Shown: one piece after another, positions 23,901 to 35,590 of the stretch
Layout: each line of letters begins with the position of its first letter
Numbering within the stretch: position 1 is the stretch's first letter
Origin: Blumeriella jaapii
Lineage: Eukaryota; Ascomycota; Leotiomycetes; Helotiales; Drepanopezizaceae
Direction of reading: 5' to 3'
Assembly: GCA_009599575.1 (NCBI GenBank)
Contig: VWND01000001.1
Coordinates: 2,170,001-2,234,000 of the forward strand
Length of the DNA: 64,000 bases
Notes under the pieces: model-generated
Told to the model about the DNA's origin: nothing
The model's input: only the letters and a program-made list of their open reading frames with translations
Database searches by the model: none
Position numbers and translations under genes: made by a program

Positions 23901-24689
23901 GATTATCGACAAAACGATTGGGCTACGAAGCTTGCTTTAGCCGAGTTTACGTATAATAACTCGATATACGCCTTTACGGGTTTTATTCCTTTTCGCATGC
24001 TATACGGCTTTCACCCAGAATTTGGCAGCAACGTCGAAAGCGACGTCGTAAAAAAAAAGGTACCGTCAGCGGAAAAACGAGTTAGAATATTGCAAAAAAA
24101 AAAAGAAGTATTTAGTAGAAAGCTAAAAAAAGCTAACGCGAATTATAAAAGGTTTTACGACGTTAAATACAAAAAAACTAGATTTCAAATAAGCGACAAA
24201 ATACTATTGTCGATCAAAAACCTTCGACAGCTGCGACCTTTTCGAAAGCTTTCAAATAAATATCTAAAGCCTTTTAAGATTAAGCGAGTTATATACGAGC
24301 ACGGCCAAGCTTACCAACTCGAGCTTTCTTTTTAATATTATATTCACGATACTTTTTACGTTTTTCTATTAAAATCTTGGCAGGATCGAAACGATACCGA
24401 GCCGAAAAATAATATAATAAAACTTTAAAAACCCGAAAAATACGAGGTCAAATCAATACAGACTTATAAAAATACAAAAAAGGGCCGATATTACTTGGTG
24501 CGATAAAAGGGCTATTTATTAAGCGAAGACTCCTGGAAGCCAGAAAACCATTTTACGAACGCAAAAAAAGTTGTAAAAAAATACTTGAAAGATACGACAG
24601 ATAATAGCAACGGAGCAGTAACGAATGCGCGCCGTAAGGGCAAAGAAAAAAAAACAAAAACATTTAGAAAACCTCAGAACCGCCGCTAA
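20940..24689 (+). pseudogene. E2 pol: protease, RT, RNase H, integrase, chromodomain
   Basis: Order of domains: protease site RAFIDCGAEKNCV (about 21025); RT 21566-22200 with VDYKNLNAVTVKNRIF, TKLDFIWAYYRLRIKEGD and YFDDILIFS (about 21997-22023); RNase H about 22.4-22.75 kb; integrase with a zinc-binding remnant GYWSFRRTLKLV...CRECQKGK (23365-23485, the first His now Tyr), core with YDSIFVIINRYTKL (23.6 kb) and C-terminal basic domain to 24335; then a chromodomain about 24435-24600 (KYEVKSIQTYK, GRYYLVR*KGYLLSEDSWKP). In the last motif the Trp of WKGY is a stop. Ends at TAA 24687-24689. Confidence 0.85.
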
Positions 24690-24779
24690 GCCAATTTATT
24701 TTTATCGTTATTTCTTTTTTTATCGTTATCGCTATTTTTTTCAGATTTAAAAGCAGCGGCAAGCTAAAAAAAAAATTAA

Positions 24780-25479
24780 TATCAAACGAATTCGCAAAAT
24801 ATTCGATTTACTTTAGTTAAAGTTTTTACGATAACCGTAATCGAATTTTGAATTGCAGCTACGATATTTTCGTAGAAATCCAGAATTTAATCCAATTAAT
24901 CAGAATGGGTCCGAGCGACGTTTTCGAAACGTCGAAGGATACGTTTTATACTAGCGTCGTTAAAAGAAGGGGCCGGCGCAGCCAAGGCTTTTAAAACAGC
25001 AGCAGCCGCTAAACCGGCAGGAACGGGCGCAGTAGCAGCGGCGGCAGCCCGAGCCGCGGCGCGATTCGCACGACTTTCGATTATTATAAAAGCCGAAGCG
25101 TTATCTTTTTTTAAACGATTTATATAAGCGTCGTAAATGATAAAATCGATAAAAGTTTTAGCAAAAGCTTTGGCTTCGGCAGCAGAAGAAAAAAGAGCGG
25201 CAGCGGCTATAATAATATCGAAACGATTTATAAAATCGTTAAGGCCCGCGAAAAGTATTTGCGCCTCGGTGGCGCGTGCGACAGGAATTTGTAGCTAGTT
25301 AAAAGCGAATTCGAATAAAAGTCTAGGAGATTTACAAAAAGGCATTGAGTATGCGAAGCTTTGCAGCGGTTGCATTTTACGCTGGAAAGCTCGAAAACGC
25401 AAAAAGGCAAAGAGTCCGCTGTAATGCTTTCGCGTAAGATCAGGCGGGCGCACCGAAAGCAGATAAAAGTCAAAAGCAT
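24780..25479 (-). pseudogene. E2 antisense accessory ORF: six-Cys cluster plus Ala-rich tail
   Basis: Minus-strand frame, opposite to pol, between the end of pol and the 3' LTR. From Met 25479 it gives a cysteine module at 25461-25342: C-x2-C-x16-C-x8-C-x2-C-x6-C (ICFRCARLIL, FCVFELSSVKCNRCK, THTQC-like end). After one frameshift near 25.31 kb the minus strand reads IPVARATEAQILFAGLNDFI and an Ala-rich tail (RANRAAARAAAAATAPVPAG) to about 24.8 kb, with few stops. The last three Cys spacings equal those of the E4 accessory ORF. The spacing resembles a fungal Zn2Cys6 cluster with a longer first loop, so DNA binding is an inference. I know no named family. Confidence 0.6.
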
Positions 25480-25828
25480 TTTAAAAGTTCGCGGCGAACG
25501 CGGCGAAAAGCAATTAATTAAAGTAGAAAAAAGCTGACGAAAAAATAAAAATAAAAAAAAAAAAAAAGAAGTTGAGCAGAAAAATAGCGGCCATTTTAAA
25601 AAAAAAGGCTTTTTTAAACGAAGATGCGAGCGCTACCGAAAACAAAAAAAACAGAATAGCAGAACAGCTATAATTCACGACCAAAAGCGGACGAAACAGC
25701 TATAATTTACGACCGAAAACGGAAAAAACCGCATGTTATTTCGAAGGCGTAACGCACGTTATATACGGAAGCATACGCATAAAAAAATCAGTCGCCTTTA
25801 GGAACCAAAAGCCTAAAAAGAGGAGTAA

Positions 25829-26241
25829 TATCAGGAACCAATATCACGTGTATAAGTCAGGTGATCCGCCAAGACCCTTTGTCTTTTACCAATCCTCGAA
25901 TAATATTTTCTGCGGATAGGCCGTAGGGGCCGGATAGTATTATAAAGGCTGAAAATAACATTTAGGTAAAATATTTTATGGGAATAATTGCTAAGAAACC
26001 AGTTATTAGGGTTATATTAAGAAGAATAAAAAAAGGTCGGGATGGGGGCTGGAAAAGCATATTAAATAAGGCTCGCTTGGTTTTCTGGGAAATACTCTTT
26101 TCGAGGGCTCCACCCTTTTTTTTGTATTTATACACGCCTTCTACTAGAGATGTAAAAGGTAGAGATCAGTCTGACTATCAACCCAACCTTATCTGAGCTT
26201 TATTGTCTGAACTAGTGTTTCCCTGCCTTCAAATCCTTACA
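25829..26241 (+). repeat. E2 3' LTR
   Basis: 413 bp, colinear with 18888-19300 and followed by ATTGT. Ends CCTTACA where the left copy has TTTTATA. Confidence 0.94.
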
Positions 26242-26246
26242 ATTGT

Positions 26247-26658
26247 TTACCGACGAATGCTTTTGAAAAAGCTCCGAGGCTTGTAAAAAAAATTATTCCA
26301 CGGAATGGTTCGGAAGTAGTCGTTTGCAATCGCGACCACCGAAAATGCTGTAATTGCTCTCGCCGCAATACAAACAGTATTAAATTGCTTATCGGATTAT
26401 CGTTTTCGAAATAATTTTTGTATTTCTGCGCCGTGTAATTATTCGAATAAACCAGTATTGCGCCGTCGGTTTTTTGGGTTTTGAATTTGACGAAAATCTT
26501 TTGCTTAGTCGAAAAGCTGATAAAGGTTATTTTATTTTCTATTCCGTAGCTTTCGGTTTCGTAGTCCGATAAAATAGCCGAGGCCATTGTTTTAAACGCG
26601 CTGAAGTACGAGAAAGCTGGGCTTTTCTAAATAGTTTTAATCAGCTTTGCGTCGTGGT
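26247..26658 (-). pseudogene. E1 accessory ORF-X, middle piece
   Basis: Minus-strand frame between E3 and E2. It holds a 116-codon stop-free stretch beginning MASAILSDYETESYG and including ISNLILFVLRREQLQHFRW. Removing E3 joins it in phase to the piece starting at 33133 (EAYLQ|LYHDAKLIKT), and removing E2 joins it to the C-terminal piece (AFVGKQ|S). Function unknown. Confidence 0.72.
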
Positions 26659-26663
26659 ATAAT

Positions 26664-26957
26664 TGTGACGATTCACTCTGTTGCCACCTCTCGTGTCACC
26701 CCAGCAACTACGTATAGCTGCAAGCTCCCCAGCAACTACGTATAGCTGCAAGCTCCCTGGTCTCCTGGTGGGTCTTCCCATCAACTGTGGAAACTATTAT
26801 GTATATAAGGCTCTCTTCCTTTAGCAACCTCTGCCTTTTGCAGTTGTTAATTCTAAATAAATATTTTTGTTACAAAACCAAAGGCTCGTTTTATACCATA
26901 TGAACACGGCGACCAATTGATTAATCTTCCAGCCCTCCGACTGATTAAATCGTTATA
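26664..26957 (+). repeat. E3 5' LTR
   Basis: 294 bp. Contains an internal tandem duplication of CAGCAACTACGTATAGCTGC (20-bp core repeated after 7 bp) and a TATATAAGG promoter-like box (26814-26822). The differences from the right copy that I compared are transitions. Confidence 0.94.
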
Positions 26958-27029
26958 TTATCAATAACTTTTTTTCTACGCTGGCGACGGCGTAAACTAT
27001 TTCTTTTCTCGAATTCCTTACGGATCATA

Positions 27030-28510
27030 CCAAAATGATCGACCGGTCGTGAAAAAGCTTATTTCCGCATTTCGCGAAAAATAGCATCTGTTCAACGATT
27101 TCTTTTTTAGCAGAGCTTTTCAGCTTCTGCTATTATATCACAACCTTCCTCCTTTTAATCAGCGAAAAAGCAGCTTCCCCCAGAAGCTTTTTCTTCTGAA
27201 GAATAGTTTTCTTTCCGAGGAAAGAAAAACAAAGGAAAAGGCAGAGCGCCAACCATTTCGCCTGCCACTTTTTTTTTGCAGCTTAGCGCTGAAAGCATTC
27301 AATTAAAACTTCTGCAAAATCAATTGAAAGAAGCGCAAAAGCGTGAACGACAACTTCTGGAAATTATACGACTGCGACAAACCTTTTAATCAGAGCGTTT
27401 GATAGAATTTATCGAACGTGCTTCTGCTAGTCGCGAATCTGCTGCTTTTTTTCGCAACGTTTTATTTCAACCAACAGACGCTGCAAACCAATCTTCACGC
27501 TTTTCGCGAACTTTTTTTGGATTTCCTTTTGACGGCCAAAACCCTAGCGCGCCTTTTAAACGCTATGATTTCCATTTATCTGCCGATTTTCGACTAGCTC
27601 GTATAAAGCGCGTTCCGAATCTTAAGTTTAAGCTAGATAATAGTGAAAATTACAAAGCACGCCACTGGGAAACTAAAATTCTCGACAACTTCGAATTTTA
27701 TCACGACTACTTCGCTGGCGATCGATCCCGTAAGAATTATATATTCGATCAGACCGAAAGCGTAGCAAAAAAGTTTTTAACCTCGCGTATTTTGGACCGT
27801 TCCGATTTTACATTTTCCGAAAAATTAATAAAAAAAGTCGCCGATTTTCTGGCCGATCCTTCAGACGTTTAAAAAGCGGAAAACGAATTTAAAATGCTTG
27901 CAATAAATACGCACGACGACTTTTGGCGATTTTATCTGCGATTTTCCATTTTCGCAGCGAACGCTTAAATACGAACTGACAAACAGCTTCGAAACGCCCT
28001 TCGCGATAAAATACCAAAGCGTTTACGAAAAAAGCTGCATTTGGAATAGGCGCGTATAACGATTTTTAAAGATTGGCTTACCGCCGTCCGTTAAGAAAAA
28101 CAAGGTCAGTTGGCTGAACGAACTTTATACGCGAATCGCTTTTCAATCAAATCTATTATTTATCAAAGTGGTAGGTTCTTAACCAAAGCGTATTACGAGT
28201 CAAATCGTACGTACGAAAGTCGTCCAAGTGCTTCACAGGCTTCTTTTCAGCCCTTTGTTTTTCCTTCTTTTCTACGCCAAAACGCTTCTTCTGGCGTTTT
28301 TTCTTTTCGATCGGACCAACGACAACGCTCGTTTTTTATTTTATATCAGAAGGTTCGAAGCCAATTTGCACGATTTTTTACGGGCCGATTCTCGGTTCCA
28401 CTCAAAGGCCCTTCCAGGCTGGTAAGTGTAAACGAAGTCGAACCGGCCGAAGATTCGCCCTTTGATAGTGGTAGTGAAAACGAAAACCCTCTTCTAAACG
28501 ACTTCTAAAA
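27030..28510 (+). pseudogene. E3 gag (RIP-mutated)
   Basis: Longest stop-free part is 27399-27872 (MIEFIERASASRESAAFFRN, PSAPFKRYDFHLSADFRLAR). A second open part is 28110-28508 with a Ser-rich, acidic end. TAA/TAG codons break the frame between them. Position and composition fit gag; no zinc knuckle could be read. Confidence 0.65.
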
Positions 28511-28588
28511 CGCATATAAAAAAGTCGAAAGCTTTTCCGCCAGTCGGGGAAACGCCCAGGCTTAAGCAAAGCCTTTTTTTTAAGCGTA

Positions 28589-31500
28589 TTGCGCGATATG
28601 CGTTACTTTGACGTTCGGAAGCTTTTTGGTGGCGACTTATTAACAATCCCCGTTATATTTACTAAAAATGGCCTTTCGTATAAAATGAAGGCGCTCGCCG
28701 ATTTTGGAGCGAACGGTTATGCGTTGATCGATTCGGCGCTGATTAAATTCCTTTTTTTTTTTTTAAAACTTTTAATTCAACTTTTCCCGGCTTTTTTTTT
28801 TATAAAAAGGTATAATAAACTCGTGGCCATTTAATTACACATTTTACGCTTTTTAATTTTATTATTAACAATCGAATACAATCGTTTATTTCTTTTTTGA
28901 TTACTAACCTCGGAAATTATAATATGATTTTAGAAAAAGCTTGGCTGGCCGAATACTAAGTTTTACTAGACTGTAATAAACGCAAGTTTTATTGGCCGAA
29001 GTTTTACCCCCCTACAGCTTTTTACGCTCGTTGTATTAAAATCTTTTATTTGCACTTTCGAAAGATTTAATCTCGCTATTAAAACGACGCTATAAAACGT
29101 GACAAAAACCTTAATCAATTATAGCAGATTTACGACGCTGCGCGAAGCGCGAAAAGGTCGAATTTCATTCGCGGTGTCAATTTCGATAGCGACGCCAGTA
29201 GGATAATATAAGAAATTACACCACTTTTCCAGGCTGCCGATCCCCCTTTTATTATTTTTTTTTCTTTTTTTTTCCTTTCGTCAAAACAGCTTTTTTGTTT
29301 TACGAAAAACAGTTATATTAAAAACCGAAAAAAAGCCCTCGCTGCGATAGCTTTTCAATTTAATATAATCGATAGTTCAAACAAGCCATCTTTTGAATTT
29401 CTCAAACGACCAGTTCGAAAACGAGTCTTTTAACCTACTGCTTATCCAATTTCCATCTGCCAAATTATTGCATACGCTTTTAAGCTAATCTTCAGAAAGA
29501 AAGCAGTTAAAATGTTTTCAACCTTTCTGTACGAAATCGACAGAATACTAAACGACTTTACGTATAACACTTCTTTTAAGACCCAATCTTACAGTTTTTT
29601 CGAACGTTTCAAAACTAATAAAATATCGATTTCGACCCTTTCAACCAGCTTAACAGAGCTAACTTCGAATAAACCTTTTTTCGAATCTTTTCCTCCGAAG
29701 TATAAAAACCTCGAACACGTGTTTTTTAAGGCCGCCAGTAACGAGCTAGCCTTTTACCGGCCCTACGACCATAAAATCGAGCTTACTGTAAATAAGAAAA
29801 AGCTGAAATATACTTTTTTATATAAAATATCGATTTCAAAGCTCGAGATTGTCAAAACCTATTTGCAAAATAATTTTGATAAAAGCTTTATCGAACCTTT
29901 TACCGCTCCTTTCGCTGCTCTAATGCTTTTCGCTAAAAAACCCGACGGTTTATTACGTTTTTGTATCGATTATCGAGCTTTTAATAATGTTACTCGTAAG
30001 AATCGCTATCCCTTTTTTTTTATCGATAAAACCCTTGCTCGTTTTTCGAAAGCGCGAATCTTTATAAAACTCGATATTCGTTAAGCCTTTTACAAAATTC
30101 GAATGGACCCCGCCAGTAAAAAACTAACGACGTTTCGTACGCGTTACGGCGCCTATAAATGCAAAATGCTACCTTTTGGCCTTATTAATAAATCCGCAAT
30201 TTACCAACGCTATATAAACGACGTTTTTTTCGATTATTTGAACGATTTTTATATTGCATATCTAAATAACATTTTTATTTATTCGTCCGACCTTTTGAAA
30301 CACGCTATATACGTTCGCAAAATGCTCCAAAGGCTCGCTGACGCTGGATTACAGGCCGATATTCGAAAGTTTAAATTTAACGTTATTCGGACCCGTTACT
30401 TAGGCTTTATTATCTCGACTGAAGGCCTAGAAATAGATCCAGAGAAAGTTTCCGTGGTCGCCTATTAAAAGCTTTCTACTATTATAAAAAATATACAAAG
30501 CTTTTTTGGTTTTTGTAACTTTTACCGACGTTTTATTCGAAACTACGGTATAATTGCAAAGCCTCTGGTTTATTTAACCAAGGCTAACGTTTTACAATTT
30601 CACTTCTGAATGTCAGGAGAGTTTCGACCTTTTTATACTAGCCCTTACTATTACACCAGTTTTATAATATTACAAGTAAAACCTTTTTTGCATATTGGAA
30701 ACTGACGCTTTCGACGGCGTAATGGCTTTTGTGCTTTCGCAATTCCATAACGACGACTGGCTTCCAATCGCCTATTTCAGCAAAACCATAGCTTTCGCAA
30801 AGCTAAACTACGTCGTATACGATAAAAAGATGCTCGCAATCGTAAGATTTTTAAGTAACTTTCGTGCTAAATTAGCTGGCTTAATTTATTAAATCAAAAT
30901 AATTATTAATTACAAAGCCTTGGAGTATTTTATAACCTTTAAGCTTTTGAACGCTCGACAGGCACGCTGGGCCGAACTTTTCGCCGATTATAACTTTTTT
31001 ATTACGTATAAACCAAATAAACACAATCTTTTGGCTAACGTATTAATACGTCGTACGAGCGAATTCGACCGCCAAAACTCTTTTAAACGCACTCAGCGCT
31101 TGCAAACATTCCTTCGAGCCGATCAGATCGATTACCGTTTTTTAACTGAAAAACTTCGACCGCCCACGGCCTTCGAAACAGTTGTTTTTATCGTTGAAAT
31201 AGCTGATTTTTTATTCGCACTTCGTGTCGTTGACCAGCTTTTCCACGCTAATCGCACAGCTAGCAGTTTGATGGCCCTCCGAAAGAAAGCTGTACGAAAC
31301 GCTACGAAAGGGAACGACGATAATAACATTCCGTTTCCGTATATATTTGAACGCGACTTGCTATTATATTACGGTCGCCTGATAGTACCAGACGTCGACC
31401 ATTTTCGTCTGGCCCTTATACGAAAAATGCACGACCAGATTTCCACCGCTTATCCTAGCGCTCGCAAAACTACGCAATTGCTTTCGGATTAATATTATTA

Positions 31501-32833
31501 GCGAAGTATAACAGCTTTCGTAAAACAATACTGTCGCAACTACCACGCTTATCGAAAGAGTTTTGTTTTAAAAAATAAACGCCCCGGCTTTTTTTAGCTT
31601 TTTTTTGTTTTTGACCACTTTTGGAAGCACGTTATAATAAACTTTTGCAGTTTTAACAAAAACAAATACGGTTACGATAACGTATTTGTAATAATAAATC
31701 GCTTTTTTAAGCAGGCTATTTCGATTTTCTGCCATAAAAATATCGACGCTCGAAGCTTCGCCAAACTGTATATATTTTACGTATACAGATATTTTGGCCT
31801 TTTAAAAAGTATTATTAGCGATCGTGGCCTTTAGTATTAGTCTACTTTCTGGTCTGAATTAAATAAAATACTCGGTACGCAACTGAAGCTTTCGACAGCC
31901 GCTTATTCTGAAACCGATGATCAGACCGAAATTTACAATTAATATTTGCAAAAACGCTTTCGACCTTTCGTAAATTTCTATTAAAACGACTGGAACGAAT
32001 TTCTTTTAATAATGGATTTCGTTCAAATGGTCCTTTTTTACGAGAGTCTAGGTGGCCTTTCACCTTTTAAAATTGTATACGGTTACATTTCTTATATTAA
32101 TTGGAACTGGAAGTTCGATACTTCTCCTTTTCCCAATCTTTTACACAAGCTAAACGCAGACGAAGCTCGTGCGTACGCTCGCCGCTATTACGACGTTTGG
32201 AACTTCGCCAAATCGCATTTCTAACAAGCCTACGACAAGATAAAAAAAAGTGCGAATAAGTCTCGCCGCGCGATCGATTTTGACGTTGGCGACTACGTAT
32301 GGCTCGATATGCGTCCATTTCCGATCTTCCGGCTTTTCCGCAAGCTCGACAATTTTACAAACGGCCCTTTCAAGGTTGTAGCCAAAATTTTCGACAACGC
32401 TTTTAAGCTAGACCTTTTTAGTATTATAAACGTACATTTAGTTTTTCACGTTAGTCGATTGCGTAAAGCAGCTGACGACGCGCTCCCAAGTCAGATTAAC
32501 CTAGCCTTTGAATTTATTAATATAATTGGTAAGCTTGAATACGAAATCGAAAAATTGATCGCTTATCGAATGCAGCGGAAAACCTTTTAGTACAGAGCTT
32601 TTTGGGTAGGCTTAGATAAAGATTTCACGTGGTATTCCGCGTCTGATTTTATATACGCTTTTTTGAAAGTGCGCGATTTTTATTTGGCGCATAAAAAGCT
32701 TCCCGGTCCTTCTGCAAAACTTGTAAACTGGCTGAAGGCATATTCCGAAGGTTTGGATTCGTACGATTATTTGGATAGCGACGTACTAATGGATAAAAGC
32801 TCGAAGGCGCGCTTTTTTCGAACGGGGGGGTAG
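28589..32833 (+). pseudogene. E3 protease-pol with chromodomain (RIP-mutated)
   Basis: Protease site KALADFGANGYALID (about 28690-28735; DSG expected). RT 29512-30468 with LRFCIDYRAFNNVTRKNRYP, FTRTRYGAYKCKMLPFGL-like sequence and YLNNIFIYS in place of YLDDIFIYS. RNase H from 30.6 kb (ETDAFDGVMAFVLSQ). Integrase 30.9-32.3 kb with ISDRGL and TDDQTEIYN. Chromodomain 32530-32690 (KLEYEIEKLIAYRMQRKTF, WVGLDKDFTWYSASDF). The reading frame ends FFRTGG-stop at 32831-32833, at the LTR. Confidence 0.82.
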
Positions 32834-33127
32834 TGTGACGATTCATTCTGTTGCCACCTTTCGTATTATCCCAGCAACTACGTATAGCTGCAAGCTTCCC
32901 AGCAACTACGTATAGCTGCAAGCTCCCTGATTTTCTGGTGGGTCTCCTTATTAACTGTGGAAACTATTATGTATATAAGGCTTTTTTTCCTTAGCAACCT
33001 CTGCCTTCTGCAGTTGTTGATTCTAAGTGAATATCTTTGTTACAGAACTAAAGGCTCGTTTTATACCATGTGAACACGGCGACCAGTTGACTGATCTCCC
33101 AGCCCTCCGACTGATTAGATCGTCACA
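32834..33127 (+). repeat. E3 3' LTR
   Basis: 294 bp, carrying the same internal duplication and TATATAAGG box as the left copy, and ending ATCGTCACA before ATAAT. Confidence 0.94.
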
Positions 33128-33132
33128 ATAAT

Positions 33133-35590
33133 TGCAGGTAAGCTTCGATTATTTTCGAATTATATGCGAAAGCAGGCAAAACGTAATAATCGAAAGTGGC
33201 GTCGGTAAGGTTTTCGATTTTTTCTTTTTTTTAAAAGTCGGCGATATCGAATTTTATAATTGTAATACGGTCGGGACCAGCGAGGCTTGAAGCGATCGGG
33301 ACGTTAAAATAAGCCACGAGGCGGCAGTTTTCGGAGTTTCGAATAATCAAAGCAGCGAGGTAAAAGCCGGGGTGCATTCTGAAAGCTTGTTGAGTAAAAC
33401 TGTAGAATATATTGGCGAAAAAAGCTGTAAATGCTTTTTGGGTTTTAATCAGTCGGAAATAATGCTTATATATAGCTATCTTTTCTTTTATAAAGTGCAA
33501 TAATAGCTTGTTTTCTCCGTTGTGAAATCTTACGTAATTAACGAATTCGCAGCTCAGTTTAGATAGATTTTAAAGCATATTTTCGGTCGAAAGGCCAGAA
33601 AAATCGGCTTTTGGAAATATTCGTTGCTTCCATTTTTTTACGTTTCAATCGAGCTTCGTGGTCGCGCTAAATGCTTTAGGGTCTGCTTTGAAATTTGCGT
33701 AGCCCAAGTAAGCTTTAGCACGTGCTTAAATAGTTTTCGCAGTTTTTCGTCGAAATATAAATTGGTTATTAAAATTAATTTCGAACACGTCGTAATCCGA
33801 ATTTTTAATAGCAGCGAATCGATTAACGAAGCCGATAACGTCGATTCTTTTTGTAATCAAATCGCAATACGCCGCGTAATAGCGTACGTAGAAATAGCAA
33901 AACTTGCCGTCTTTTTTGGCGTTAACGTTATTCGTAAAAACGAAATTAAAAAATCGAAATTTCTTAGCGAAGGAAAGCTCGAGTAAAAACGGGTCACCGT
34001 TTTTAAAAGTTTTTTTTATTTGTTTTAGCGTATTATACTTATAATTTTCCGAAAAAAGTTTAGTTCAGTTTTCGTTCGATGCAAAAAAGAAAAAATTAAC
34101 GAATTTATTTAGCTTTTATATAAAAGTGTCGAGGTAGAATTTTTAAATTGTTTCGTCGTCGAAAGCGAAAGTTTTAAACAAAGTAATCTGATTTTATGCT
34201 TTTTGTATAATTTTTTCCGCGATAACTTCGATATTTTTTTCCAAGCTTTTTCGGTCGAATCGCGCAATAGTCGAGATTTTGAATGCTTTTATTAAAGTTT
34301 AAAGTATTAGCGGTTCGACGTTTTTAAACGCAATAAGCGTTTTTGGTATTTGCGTATTTAATTTCGAAAGATCAGATTCAAAATCGTTTGAATTTTTTCC
34401 TTTCGGAATGCTAAGATTTTTTGAGTCTGATTTTGTAAAATCGTCGCGTTTTTTATTAATTGGCTTAAAATCTATAACTCGGCGTTGATTTCCGGCTGTT
34501 TTTATTCGCGGTGCCTTTTTTGCTAACGACGTAAATGGTTTTTTTTTCCGAACAAAAAAAGTTTCGGAAATATCGGCGCGCTTTTTTACGTTTTTTATTT
34601 TTATCTTTTCCGAAATCGTTTTTATAAATATAATAGGTTTTTTGTATTCGAATAAGCGATTGTTTGCTATTACGCTTTTGGTTTCGTTTTCGGATTCGTT
34701 TTCGATAATTAAAAATAAAAATCGTCGAATTGTTTTAGCTGTTTTGAAAATATTAATTGCTACCGCGTGTGTTTTTTCGAATTAAACGAAAATAATATTA
34801 GCTTTTTCGTTTCTTTCGTCGTCGTAAATTTAAAATGTCGGGATAGCGTCGTTTTTTTCTTTCGGTATAAAAATGCCGCATTTAGCGACGCTCAGTTTTT
34901 TGTTTTAAAAAAAGGTCAGACTTAGGATTTCGCAACCGATTAAAACTTTTTCTGGCGATTGCATAGCGTCGTCGACCAGTTTGCAAACAGCCGTAAAAAG
35001 GCCTGTGAATTTGCGAGCTTTTGGATTGTTAGCTTTTAGGATTTACGCTTTAAAAATGTAAGCGTTTAGTATCCAAACTTCTTTTTTAATAAAGGTAATA
35101 ATTTCGAAAAAACGAGCGAGGTGTCGAAGTAAAATAACACCGGTGATTTTGCTAAAAACGTATTTTTAAATATTCTTTTTTCGTTGATTTGGCAGAAAGC
35201 GCAATACTCGGTCGGTCATTTTCTTTTTGTTATTTCGAGCTTTTTTTGCTCCGGCGAAGGTTTTTAAAACGTTATCGTAATTCAGCAGGAATTTGTCGTA
35301 ATTAAAGCTTTTGCAAACGAATTCAGCTTTGACGAAGCTTTCGTAATCGAATAAAAATTCGTTAACGTTTTTAATTATTATATCGAGTTGTTTTATAAAT
35401 GTTTTTACGAAAACTGCTTATTGATTTGGGGTGGCGGCATTATATGCTTATTTAAATTCGAAGAAATTGCGTATAATAGTTTCGTTCTAAAATAGATTAA
35501 AAATGAGTTTGCCAGGTTTAGCAACGTTTTGCTTAAGAAACGATATAATATCGATGGGTTTGTTAATTAAAAAAGTGTGTTGTGTTTATT
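33133..35590 (-). pseudogene. E1 accessory ORF-X, N-terminal and central piece
   Basis: About 815 codons in one frame downstream of the E1 integrase, separated from it by about 600 bp of AT-rich, apparently non-coding DNA. Recognisable stretches are NPKARKFTGLFTAVCKLVDD, KKDGKFCYFYVRYYAAYCDL, FTQQAFRMHPGFYLAALIIR and SSLAGPDRITIIKFDIADF. I count about 17 stops, all TAA/TAG/TGA at likely Gln or Trp codons, and no frameshift. There is no signal peptide, clear membrane segment or zinc motif, so an env role is not supported. The start is not determined; the frame opens at about 35590. I do not recognise the protein. Confidence 0.72.

Larger units (their letters stand above)
18888..26241 (+). mobile_element. 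E2: Ty3-type chromovirus with antisense accessory ORF
   Basis: 7,354 bp inserted in E1 ORF-X, with TSD ATTGT (18883-18887 and 26242-26246). LTRs of 413 bp (18888-19300 and 25829-26241) begin TGTCAGGA and end CCTTACA; the right copy starts TATC, a RIP change. Plus-strand gag (about 19392-20935) and pol (about 20940-24689) end in a chromodomain. The 1.1 kb between pol and the 3' LTR holds a minus-strand ORF. A purine tract (AAAAAGAGGAG) precedes the right LTR. Internal DNA is AT-rich and stop-filled. Confidence 0.93.
26664..33127 (+). mobile_element. E3: Ty3-type chromovirus
   Basis: 6,464 bp inserted in E1 ORF-X, with TSD ATAAT (26659-26663 and 33128-33132). LTRs of 294 bp (26664-26957 and 32834-33127) begin TGTGACGAT and end ATCGTCACA (left copy ATCGTTATA). 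Gag about 27.0-28.5 kb, protease 28.6-28.8 kb, pol to 32833. The pol stop codon TAG directly abuts the 3' LTR and is preceded by a G7 polypurine tract. Confidence 0.93.

Noticed and set aside
33133..35590. E1 ORF-X as an envelope (env) gene
   Set aside because: Its position after integrase would fit, but there is no signal peptide, furin-like site or clear membrane anchor, and it is larger than usual env frames.
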